Assembly: GCA_027349605.1 (NCBI GenBank)
Contig: DAIEMM010000161.1
Coordinates: 1 to 6,294 of the forward strand
Length of the DNA stretch: 6,294 nt
Direction: 5' to 3'
DNA from: Anaeromyxobacteraceae bacterium
GTDB taxonomy: Bacteria; Myxococcota; Myxococcia; Myxococcales; Anaeromyxobacteraceae
In this document: one piece after another, positions 1 to 5,947 of the stretch
How the letters are laid out: the number at the start of each line of letters is the position of its first letter
How positions within the stretch are numbered: the stretch's first letter is position 1
Position numbers and translations under genes: made by a program
The notes under the pieces: generated by a model
What the model saw: the letters and a program-made list of their open reading frames with translations, nothing else
Database searches by the model: none
Told to the model about the DNA's origin: nothing

Positions 1-1392
1 CAGGAAGGGCAGCGAGTACCAGACGCCCCGGTCGATGACCCAGACCACGGCCAGCGTGAAGTAGGCCGCGAGCGCGAGCTCGAGCAGCGGCTGCAGGCTG
101 ACCGCCACCCGGTAGCGGCGCTTCGGCGCAGCGCCGGTCCCGCCCTGCACGCCGCTCTTGGGGGTGCGGGTGAAGACCGTCTGGTGGCCGAGCAGCGCCT
201 CGACGACGGCGCGGGCCTGGTTCACCGAGAGTCCGATACCGAGGGCCATGAGGTAGGGCAGGTACTTGATGCGCTGCCAGGTGGAGGCGTGGATCTCCCG
301 CTGGCTCGCCACGTAGAAGACGCACACGCTCATGGTGGCGGTGGCGAAGAAGGGGAGGTCGAGCAGCAGCACCTCGACCCAGCCGTGGCTCACCCGCACC
401 ACCACCGTGATGGGCATGAGGATGGCGAGCGGGATCATGAGGAGGTAGGCCACGTTGGCGGTGAGGTGGAAGAAGGCCTCCTTCTTCACCGCATAGGGCA
501 GCTCGCTCGAGAGGATGCGCGGCAGGAGCTTCATGGCCGTCTGGATGGAGCCCTTGGCCCAGCGGTGCTGCTGGCTCTTGAAGGCGCTCATCTCCACCGG
601 GATCTCGGCCGGGGCCACCACCTCGGGCAGGAAGACGAACTTCCAGCCCTTCATCTGGGCGCGGTAGGAGAGGTCGAGGTCCTCGGTGAGCGTGTCGTGC
701 TGCCAGCCGCCGGCCGAGGCGATGGTGGTGCGGCGCCAGATGCCCGCGGTGCCGTTGAAGTTGAAGAAGCGCCCGGAGCGGTTGCGCGCGGTGTGCTCGA
801 TGACGAAGTGGGCGTCGAGCAGGATGGACTGCACCTCGGTGAGCGAGGAGAAGCCGCGGTTCAGGTGCTCCCAGCGTACCTGCACCATGCCCACGCCGTC
901 GTCGGTGAAGTGGTTCACCGTCTTGCGAAGGAAGTCGCGGGGGGGGACGAAGTCGGCGTCGAAGACGGCCACGAACTGGCCTGTGGCGGTCGTGAGGCCG
1001 TTCTCGAGCGCCCCGGCCTTGAACCCCTGCCGGTTGGTCCGGTGGACGTAGTGGATGTCGATCCCCCGGGCCTTCCAGGCGTCGACCGCCCTCCGGGCGA
1101 TGCCGGTGGTCTCGTCGGTGGAGTCGTCGAGGACCTGGACCTCCAGGCACTCCCGGGGGTAGTCGAGCTCGCAGACCGCCCCGATGAGCCGCTCCACCAC
1201 GTACATCTCGTTGAAGACGGGGAGCTGGACGGTGACCCGGGGCAGGACCTCCCAGCGGCTCCGGGGAACCGGAACGTTGTACTTGTGGCGGTAGTACAGG
1301 TACGCCATGAAGTACCGGTGCGATCCGTACACGGATAGTACGAGCAGGACCAGCCCGTAGGCAGCGACGACGGCGATCTCGAGAGAACTCAT
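1..1392 (-). CDS. Membrane-bound family 2 glycosyltransferase, cellulose synthase/CslA-like (C-terminus cut by window edge)
   Basis: Probable processive beta-glycosyltransferase that polymerises a sugar from a nucleotide-sugar donor at the inner membrane. 464 residues are visible and the frame is still open at position 1. A membrane segment spans about residues 3-22. The cytoplasmic GT-A domain follows, with LPVFNE (57-62), DDSTDET (89-95), KAG (125-127), the metal-binding DAD (145-147), FNGTAG (212-217), the catalytic-base TED (236-238) and QQHRW (274-278). This set matches CslA-like glucomannan synthases and related cellulose synthase-like enzymes. At least four hydrophobic segments follow, near 309-334, 340-362, 377-392 and 435-453, consistent with a translocation channel. 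ATG at 1392 is the first plausible start, because the frame closes at an upstream TGA near 1458. It lacks a clear Shine-Dalgarno and is preceded by an A run. Donor and product cannot be decided here. The gene probably has its own promoter, separate from the ctpA operon. Confidence 0.93.
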   Translation of the reverse strand, partial: MSSLEIAVVAAYGLVLLVLSVYGSHRYFMAYLYYRHKYNVPVPRSRWEVLPRVTVQLPVFNEMYVVERLIGAVCELDYPRECLEVQVLDDSTDETTGIARRAVDAWKARGIDIHYVHRTNRQGFKAGALENGLTTATGQFVAVFDADFVPPRDFLRKTVNHFTDDGVGMVQVRWEHLNRGFSSLTEVQSILLDAHFVIEHTARNRSGRFFNFNGTAGIWRRTTIASAGGWQHDTLTEDLDLSYRAQMKGWKFVFLPEVVAPAEIPVEMSAFKSQQHRWAKGSIQTAMKLLPRILSSELPYAVKKEAFFHLTANVAYLLMIPLAILMPITVVVRVSHGWVEVLLLDLPFFATATMSVCVFYVASQREIHASTWQRIKYLPYLMALGIGLSVNQARAVVEALLGHQTVFTRTPKSGVQGGTGAAPKRRYRVAVSLQPLLELALAAYFTLAVVWVIDRGVWYSLPFL

Positions 1393-1419
1393 TTTTTTCG
1401 GGGTAGGAGCGATTCGCGA

Positions 1420-1435
1420 GGCGTTTTCAAACGCC
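1420..1435. repeat. 16-nt perfect inverted repeat in the glycosyltransferase leader (possible operator or RNA hairpin)
   Basis: GGCGTTT and AAACGCC flank a 2-nt centre, giving a 7-bp inverted repeat. In the leader RNA this could fold as a 6-bp stem with a 4-nt UGAA loop. It lies about 28 nt upstream of the ATG at 1392 and about 45-60 nt downstream of the predicted transcription start. No T run follows on the minus strand, so it does not look like a terminator. A repressor site or a translation-affecting hairpin are both possible. Confidence 0.45.
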
Positions 1436-1485
1436 GAACGTCGAGGAAGGCGGACTCACCGCTCCCTGGGCCCAAGACGGCGCGA

Positions 1486-1513
1486 AGTTTAGCCGGGTGC
1501 GTCACGAAGTCAA
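1486..1513 (-). promoter_or_regulatory. Candidate sigma70-type promoter for the glycosyltransferase gene
   Basis: On the minus strand, TTGACT (1513-1508) is followed after 16 nt by TAAACT (1491-1486). These match 5 of 6 and 4 of 6 positions of the -35 and -10 consensus. AT-rich hexamers at this spacing are unusual in such GC-rich DNA, and they sit in the only sizeable intergenic gap. The predicted transcript would start near 1479 and carry a leader of roughly 87 nt before the ATG at 1392. This is motif reading only, with no transcript data. Confidence 0.5.
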
Positions 1514-1531
1514 CCCGAACCTCTCGGCCAA

Positions 1532-2770
1532 TCAGGGCGTTCCCGCTCCCGGACCGCGGAAGATCCGCGCCGCGCGGAGAAGGTCGATCGCCCGGTCCAG
1601 CTGGGGGTCCGGATGCGTCGCTCCATCGGGGTGCCCCATCTGGGGCGTCCCCGAGGACGGAGGCGACCCGTCGACGGCGGCAACGGGAACGTCGGGCGTG
1701 ACCCCCCGGTCCTGGATGGAGCGGTGGCTCGGCGTGAAGTACCTCGCCACCGTGAGCTTGAGCGCCGACCCGTCGTCGAGCTCCACCACCGTCTGCACCG
1801 AGCCCTTCCCGAACGTCTGGGAGCCCACCAGGACCGCCCTCCCCTGGTCCTGGAGCGCGCCCGCGACGATCTCGCTGGCGCTGGCGCTCCCCCGGTTGAC
1901 GAGGAGCACGACGGGATACCCCGGCTCGGTGTCCTTCTCGTGGGCCTCCTCCACTTCCGGCTGCTTGCCGCGCGCCTCGGTGGTGACGATCACGCCCTTC
2001 GACAGGAACCGGTCCGCCACCCTCACGGCTTGATCCAGAAGCCCGCCGGGGTTGTTGCGGAGGTCGAGGATGAGCCCCTGGATCGGTCCGCCGATCTCCT
2101 TGCGCGCCCCGTCGAGCGCCTGGCGGAGTTCCCGGTCGGTGCGGTCCTGGAAGGTCCGGATCCGGACGTAAGCCGTGCCTGCTCCCCGGTCGAGGAGGCG
2201 CCAGTCGACGCTGGTCGTCCGCACGTGGTCGCGGACGAGGGTGAAGACCCGGGGTTCCTTCAGGCCGGCCCGCTCGATGGTGAGCACCACCTGGCTGCCG
2301 GCGGCGCCCTTCATGCGACGGGTCGCCTCGCCGACGGGCATCTCCTTCGTGGGAGAGCCATCCACCGCCACGATCCGGTCACCGGCGAGGATCCCGGCCC
2401 GCTCGGCCGGGGAGTCGGCGAGCGGGGACACGACGACGATCCCGTCCGCGACCTGGCTCACCTCGAGGCCGACGCCGTCGAACTCCCCGGTGGTCTCGTC
2501 CCGGATCGCCCGGTACACGTCCGGCCGGAGGAGGACGGAGTAGGGGTCGAGCCGCTGGAGCATTCCCTCGACCGCCCCCTGGACGAGGTCCTGCTCCTTC
2601 GTCTCGTCGACGTAGCTGTTCTGGATGTAGGCGAGCACCTCGGCGAGCACGTCGAGCGAGCGGTAGGGCTGCGCGGGATCGCGCCGGGGCGCGGCCGCGG
2701 CAGGCCAGGCGACCAGCATCGACAGGACGAGGACGGCGGGGAGGACGGGGCGAGGGAACCTTCGGCGCAT
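1532..2770 (-). CDS. ctpA: Exported S41-family carboxy-terminal processing protease (CtpA-like)
   Basis: A periplasmic serine protease that cleaves proteins near their C-termini through a Ser-Lys dyad. Counting from the ATG at 2770, the protein has 412 residues, the usual size for CtpA. It begins with a signal peptide: MRRR, a hydrophobic core, then AWPAAAA with cleavage near residue 27. A PDZ domain covers about 92-172, including GVGLEV near 100-105. The protease core follows, with RNNPGG (238-243), catalytic Ser297 in GSASASEI, Lys322 in FGKGSVQ and Gln326. Spacing from Ser to Lys is 25 residues, as in E. coli Prc. A low-complexity stretch (about 368-387) precedes a short C-terminal helix. 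The frame also allows a GTG at 2809 that overlaps the upstream stop as GTGA. I prefer 2770 because it gives a normal signal peptide, but neither start has a strong Shine-Dalgarno. It is last in the operon. A role in controlling wall-hydrolysis factors is inferred from context. Confidence 0.93.
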   Translation of the reverse strand: MRRRFPRPVLPAVLVLSMLVAWPAAAAPRRDPAQPYRSLDVLAEVLAYIQNSYVDETKEQDLVQGAVEGMLQRLDPYSVLLRPDVYRAIRDETTGEFDGVGLEVSQVADGIVVVSPLADSPAERAGILAGDRIVAVDGSPTKEMPVGEATRRMKGAAGSQVVLTIERAGLKEPRVFTLVRDHVRTTSVDWRLLDRGAGTAYVRIRTFQDRTDRELRQALDGARKEIGGPIQGLILDLRNNPGGLLDQAVRVADRFLSKGVIVTTEARGKQPEVEEAHEKDTEPGYPVVLLVNRGSASASEIVAGALQDQGRAVLVGSQTFGKGSVQTVVELDDGSALKLTVARYFTPSHRSIQDRGVTPDVPVAAVDGSPPSSGTPQMGHPDGATHPDPQLDRAIDLLRAARIFRGPGAGTP

Positions 2771-2805
2771 CACGCGATCATACTCGACGCGCGGCCGATG
2801 CTCCC

Positions 2806-3909
2806 TCACGGGACGAGCCAGGCCTTGGGATCGAGCGGCTTCCCGTGCTCCCGGATCTCGAAGTAGAGATAGGCCCCCTTGAGCGACCCCGTGTCCCCCA
2901 CGGTCCCGAGGATGGCGCCCGCCTCCACGTCCTCCCCGGCGGCCGCCGTCATGCTCGCCAGGTGGGCCACCAGGGTGTGGAACCCCTCGCCGTGGTCCAC
3001 GATGACCAGGTTTCCATAGCCCTTGAACCAGCCGGCATGGACCACGCGCCCGGGAGCGACGGCCAGCACCTCCTCGCCCCGCCGGGCGGCGATGTCGACC
3101 CCCTTCTGCACGGTGACGGTCCGGAAGCGGGGGTCGACCACCTTCCCGAACCCCACGTCGATGCGGCTTCCCGCCGGACGCGGGAGCCTGCCGCGCAGCG
3201 CCGCGAAGCCGGTGTAGGGCGCCGACCCGGAGCGCGACGGGGGCAACGCCTCGATGAACTCGGCGAGCTTCCGGCTCTGCGCGTCGGCCTCGGCCGCGGC
3301 CCGCTCGTGGATCTGCCGCTCCCCGCGCACCGCCGCGAGCGTGGCCCGGAACCCGTCGCGCCGGAGGGAGGACTCGGCGCGCCGCGCTCCCGCCTCCGCG
3401 CTCAGCGCCTCCTGCCGGGCCGCCTCCGTGCGCCGGGCGGTGGTGAGCCGCTCCTGCTCGTCGAGCGCCTCCCGCGCCTCCCGCAGCGCGGCGGCGTCGC
3501 CCTGCACGATCCGTCCGAGCAGCGCCCTCCGCTTCACGAGTTCTCCCAGGCTTGGCGCCGAGACGAGCAGCCGGAGCTCCGCGATCCGGGCCATGCGCTG
3601 GAGCGCCGCGAGGCGCGGGCGGAGCCTTCCCACCAGGGCCCCGTGGCGGGCCAGCGCGGCGGCCTCCGCGACCTCCGCGGCCGCCAGCCGATCGGCGGAG
3701 CGCGACCGCTCGGCCTCGGCGGATCGGGCCTGGGCCTCGGCGTCGCGCCAGGCGCGCTCCACCTGCTCGAGCGTGTCGAGGACCGACAGCTCCCGGTCGG
3801 CCAGGGCGCGGGCAGCCGCCTTCTCGGCGGTCTTGCGGGCCTCGAGCTCGTGGAGGCGGGCCCGCGGGTCCGCGGCGAGCGCGAGGGCGAGCAGCACCGC
3901 CGCCTTCAC
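2806..3909 (-). CDS. envC: EnvC-type murein hydrolase activator (coiled coil plus degenerate LytM/M23 domain)
   Basis: A periplasmic partner of FtsEX that activates N-acetylmuramoyl-L-alanine amidases at the septum. The 367-residue protein starts with a short signal sequence (M-K, then an Ala/Leu-rich core to about residue 13). A long Ala/Arg/Glu-rich coiled coil follows at about 15-220, then a LytM domain at about 245-365. The domain has lost the zinc ligands of active M23 peptidases: the HxxxD region reads QKGVDI (268-273), and the HxH motif reads YLYFEI (347-352), like the SLYFEI of E. coli EnvC. This argues for an activator rather than an enzyme. The GTG start at 3909 overlaps the ftsX stop as GTGA and has GGAGG (3922-3918) 8 nt upstream. 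The same frame stays open to 4881, but that part lies over ftsX and ftsE codons and carries no recognisable domain. Assignment rests on domain layout and the adjacent ftsEX. Confidence 0.9.
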   Translation of the reverse strand: MKAAVLLALALAADPRARLHELEARKTAEKAAARALADRELSVLDTLEQVERAWRDAEAQARSAEAERSRSADRLAAAEVAEAAALARHGALVGRLRPRLAALQRMARIAELRLLVSAPSLGELVKRRALLGRIVQGDAAALREAREALDEQERLTTARRTEAARQEALSAEAGARRAESSLRRDGFRATLAAVRGERQIHERAAAEADAQSRKLAEFIEALPPSRSGSAPYTGFAALRGRLPRPAGSRIDVGFGKVVDPRFRTVTVQKGVDIAARRGEEVLAVAPGRVVHAGWFKGYGNLVIVDHGEGFHTLVAHLASMTAAAGEDVEAGAILGTVGDTGSLKGAYLYFEIREHGKPLDPKAWLVP

Positions 3910-4793
3910 CGCCCCGGCCTCCGCAGGAACCTCTGCAGCGAGATGGCGCTGGCCAGGAGCCCGAGCAGCGCGCCGCCGGCGACGATCGCCGCGAGCAGGC
4001 TGGCGGGGAGGACGTCGGCCGGGGCCAGGCGCGCCGCCAGGGGCAGGACCTCGCGCACCCGCGGCAGGAGCGAGACGTTCGCGGCCACGAGCGTCGCCGC
4101 GGCCAGCCCGCCGCCCAGGAGGCCCTGGAGGATCCCCTCGACCAGGATGGGGGCGCTCACGTAGAGGTTGGTGGCGCCGACCAGCTTCATGATCTCGATC
4201 TCGTCTCGCCGGGCGTAGACCGCGAGCTTCAGCGTGTTCGAGACCAGGAGGGCGGTGGCCGCCGCCAGGAGGCCGAGCAGGAGGAGTCCCAGGTTCCGGG
4301 CCCGGTCGACCAGGGCCTCGAGGCGCGCCACCCACACCGCCCCGTCGTCGACGTCCACCACGCCGGGAACCGCGCGGAGCTGGGCGGCGAGGGACCGGGC
4401 CCGCTCCTGCGTCAGGTCGCCGAAGCGCAGCTCGACCGACGGCGGCAGGGCGTCGTCCCCCAGGCCGTCGAGCACCCGCCCCTCCGCTCCGAGGGAGACG
4501 CGCAGCCGGCGCATGGCCTCGGCCGCGGGAACCGCCTCCACCTCCGCGTCCGGGGCGATGGCCAGAGCGGCCGAGCGCGCCGCCGCGAGGTCGGCCCGGG
4601 GATCCAGGTAGACCGAGATCGGGACCTCCCTCGCCCAGCCGGAGACGAGCCGCCCGCCGGCGCCGAGCGTCGCGGCGAACGCCCCGGTGAGCAGCAGGGC
4701 GACGTAGAGCGTCCCCACCGCGACGGCCGTCACGTAGGGAGCGCGAAGGAGCGCATCCGAGGCCCGACGGAAGGCGTGGAGGGTGCGGTGCAT
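3906..4793 (-). CDS. ftsX: Cell division protein FtsX (ABC transporter permease-like)
   Basis: Membrane subunit of the FtsEX complex, which passes ATP-driven conformational change across the inner membrane to a periplasmic hydrolase activator. The 295 residues match the shorter FtsX proteins, such as the B. subtilis one. The layout is a cytoplasmic N-terminus, TM1 (about 21-41), a periplasmic domain of about 125 residues (42-165) beginning with VPISVYLD, TM2 (167-187), then TM3 (about 212-240) and TM4 (about 263-286). The conserved cytoplasmic segment RRDEIEIMKLVGAT (195-208), which contacts FtsE, is intact. The ATG at 4793 shares one base with the ftsE stop (TGATG), with AGGTG 5 nt upstream, which suggests translational coupling. 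The periplasmic domain is expected to bind the EnvC coiled coil encoded next. Confidence 0.96.
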   Translation of the reverse strand: MHRTLHAFRRASDALLRAPYVTAVAVGTLYVALLLTGAFAATLGAGGRLVSGWAREVPISVYLDPRADLAAARSAALAIAPDAEVEAVPAAEAMRRLRVSLGAEGRVLDGLGDDALPPSVELRFGDLTQERARSLAAQLRAVPGVVDVDDGAVWVARLEALVDRARNLGLLLLGLLAAATALLVSNTLKLAVYARRDEIEIMKLVGATNLYVSAPILVEGILQGLLGGGLAAATLVAANVSLLPRVREVLPLAARLAPADVLPASLLAAIVAGGALLGLLASAISLQRFLRRPGR

Positions 4794-5464
4794 CAGCGCA
4801 CCTGCGCCCCGTCGGCCACCACCCGGCCGCCTTCGAGGGCGACGACCCGCTTCTTGTGGCGGGACAGGAGCGACCGGTCATGGGTGGCGATCACCACGGT
4901 GGTGCCGCGGGCGTTGGCCGCCTCCAGCAGTTGCAGGACCTCGGCCGTGCGCTCCGCGTCGAGGTTCCCGGTGGGCTCGTCGGCGAGGAGGATGGCCGGG
5001 TCGCCCACCAGCGCCCGGGCCACGGCGGCCCGCTGCTGCTCCCCTCCCGAGAGGCTGAGCGGGAACCGGCCGGCGCGGTGCTCGAGCCCCACGCCCCGGA
5101 GCGCCTTGGTGACGCGCCGCTCCACCTCTCCCGGCCGGACCCCCTTCACCTGGAGCGGAAAGGCCACGTTCTCGGCCAGGGTGCGGTGCTCGAGCAGCTT
5201 GAAGTCCTGGAAGACCACCCCGATGGTGCGGCGCACGTACGGGATGGAGGACGCACGGATCTTGGCCACGTTTCGCCCGAAGACCAGCAGCTGCCCCGCG
5301 GTGGGGGGCTCGGCGCAGAAGACGAGGCGCAGCAGGGTGGACTTCCCGGCGCCCGAGGGTCCGGTGAGGAACACGAACTCGCCCTTGCGGATCTCCAGGC
5401 TCACGTCGGCCAGCGCCGGGGCCTCGGTCCCGTACTTCTTCTCCACGTGGAAGAGCTGGATCAT
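4793..5464 (-). CDS. ftsE: Cell division ATP-binding protein FtsE
   Basis: Cytoplasmic ATPase of the FtsEX complex. All ABC motifs are present and intact: Walker A GPSGAGKST (35-43), Q-loop Gln86 in VVFQDFKLL, signature LSGGEQQ (138-144), Walker B ILLADEP (158-164), D-loop NLDA (167-170) and H-loop His195. At 223 residues it is the usual FtsE length (E. coli 222). The FtsX directly downstream separates it from LolD and MacB relatives. The ATG at 5464 has a strong Shine-Dalgarno, GGAGG at 5475-5471, 6 nt upstream. The preceding gene ends 15 nt before it, so both are probably co-transcribed. Confidence 0.97.
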   Translation of the reverse strand: MIQLFHVEKKYGTEAPALADVSLEIRKGEFVFLTGPSGAGKSTLLRLVFCAEPPTAGQLLVFGRNVAKIRASSIPYVRRTIGVVFQDFKLLEHRTLAENVAFPLQVKGVRPGEVERRVTKALRGVGLEHRAGRFPLSLSGGEQQRAAVARALVGDPAILLADEPTGNLDAERTAEVLQLLEAANARGTTVVIATHDRSLLSRHKKRVVALEGGRVVADGAQVR

Positions 5465-5470
5465 CGGGAC

Positions 5471-5475
5471 CCTCC
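5471..5475 (-). promoter_or_regulatory. Ribosome binding site of ftsE
   Basis: GGAGG within GGGGGAGGG on the minus strand, 6 nt before the ATG at 5464. It fills almost all of the 15-nt gap after the upstream stop codon. It is the strongest Shine-Dalgarno in the window and fixes the ftsE start. Confidence 0.8.
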
Positions 5476-5479
5476 CCCG

Positions 5480-5935
5480 TCACCGGCCGGTGCTGCCGCC
5501 GTCGTCTCCCGCCAGGTAGGCCAGGATCACCTCGTCGAGCGAGCGCTCGGAGATGAGGTCGTCGCCGAAGAGGGTGTCGCCCGGGCCGACCGGCTTCTCC
5601 TCCACGGGGGGGGCCGCGGCGGGCGGGGGGGCGTAATCGCGGACCGGGGCGTGCGGGAGCGCGGTGTGGTCGTACACGCCGTGAACGAGGTTTCGCAGGA
5701 CCTCCTTGTGCTGCTCCTCCATGAGGGAGCGCACGACGTCGGCCAGGTTCTCGGCGGCGGCGATGTCGGCGTAGCCGGTCCTCTTGCTGGCGATGATGTT
5801 GCCGCCCAGGAAGAGGTGGGTGACGACCTGGGCGCGGTCGGCTCCCGAGTCCTCGGTCTGGGCGTGGTAGGTCTGGCCGCGGTACTTGATGTTGTGGTTG
5901 AAGCCGACCACCATCCTCTTCGGCCCCGGCGGCAT
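5480..5935 (-). CDS. Small conserved protein of unknown function preceding ftsE
   Basis: The 151-residue product has no signal peptide or membrane segment and is probably cytoplasmic. It has three parts. The folded core (about 8-90) contains VVGFNHNIKYRG, YHAQTEDSG, a beta-rich VVTHLFLGGNIIAS and a helical SLMEEQHKEVLRNL. A Pro/Ala-rich linker follows (about 91-121). A C-terminal tail (about 122-147) contains the amphipathic SERSLDEVILAYLA. The core resembles small conserved proteins I associate with deltaproteobacterial genomes, but I cannot name a characterised family. The start is uncertain: ATG at 5935 lies 12 nt after the murI stop with no Shine-Dalgarno, while ATG at 5914 (MVVGFNHN) begins exactly at the conserved part. 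Its place between murI and ftsE, with 12- and 15-nt gaps, suggests a link to wall growth or division. That role is inference. Confidence 0.82.
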   Translation of the reverse strand: MPPGPKRMVVGFNHNIKYRGQTYHAQTEDSGADRAQVVTHLFLGGNIIASKRTGYADIAAAENLADVVRSLMEEQHKEVLRNLVHGVYDHTALPHAPVRDYAPPPAAAPPVEEKPVGPGDTLFGDDLISERSLDEVILAYLAGDDGGSTGR

Positions 5936-5947
5936 GCGGCGAATGTA

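Larger units (their letters stand above)
1393..1531. other. Intergenic region between the Ctp protease and glycosyltransferase genes
   Basis: This 139-nt gap is the only substantial non-coding stretch. It contains the candidate promoter (1486-1513), an 8-bp palindrome TGGGCCCA at 1467-1474, the inverted repeat at 1420-1435 with TCGCGA adjacent at 1414-1419, and a run of seven T (A on the coding strand) at 1392-1398 that includes the T of the start codon. I found no stem followed by a T run that would serve as an intrinsic terminator for the upstream operon, so read-through into the glycosyltransferase remains possible. Confidence 0.7.

Noticed and set aside
939..946. An eight-G run within the glycosyltransferase gene as a phase-variable tract
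   Set aside because: It encodes the normal FVPPRDF segment after the DAD motif, and a single short run of this length is expected by chance in DNA this GC-rich.
184..1338. A 384-codon plus-strand open frame opposite the glycosyltransferase
   Set aside because: The minus-strand frame encodes a full set of glycosyltransferase motifs. The plus-strand product is compositionally biased (His, Gly, Glu, Val) with no domain.
1420..1435. Reading the inverted repeat as an intrinsic terminator of the upstream operon
   Set aside because: No T run follows the stem on the minus strand, and the repeat lies inside the predicted leader of the next gene.
1613..2866. A 417-codon plus-strand open frame opposite the Ctp protease
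   Set aside because: The antisense frame shows no domain, while the minus strand encodes a complete S41 protease with signal peptide, PDZ domain and Ser-Lys dyad.
2845..4192. Long plus-strand open frames (2845-4164 and 3254-4192) opposite envC and ftsX
   Set aside because: They are low-complexity translations antisense to convincing genes, without a recognisable domain.
3910..4881. Extension of the envC frame upstream to 4881, which would give a 691-residue protein
   Set aside because: The extension overlaps all of ftsX in another frame and has an Arg/Gly/Pro-rich composition. The GTG at 3909 has a good ribosome binding site and is followed by a signal sequence.
4878..5483. Second minus-strand open frame overlapping ftsE
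   Set aside because: It is an out-of-frame shadow of ftsE. The ftsE frame holds every ABC ATPase motif.
3552..5519. A 655-codon open frame on the plus strand opposite envC, ftsX, ftsE and the small gene
   Set aside because: It is rich in Arg, Pro, Gly and Ala with no recognisable domain and runs antisense to four well-supported genes. Such frames are common in GC-rich DNA because stop codons are rare.
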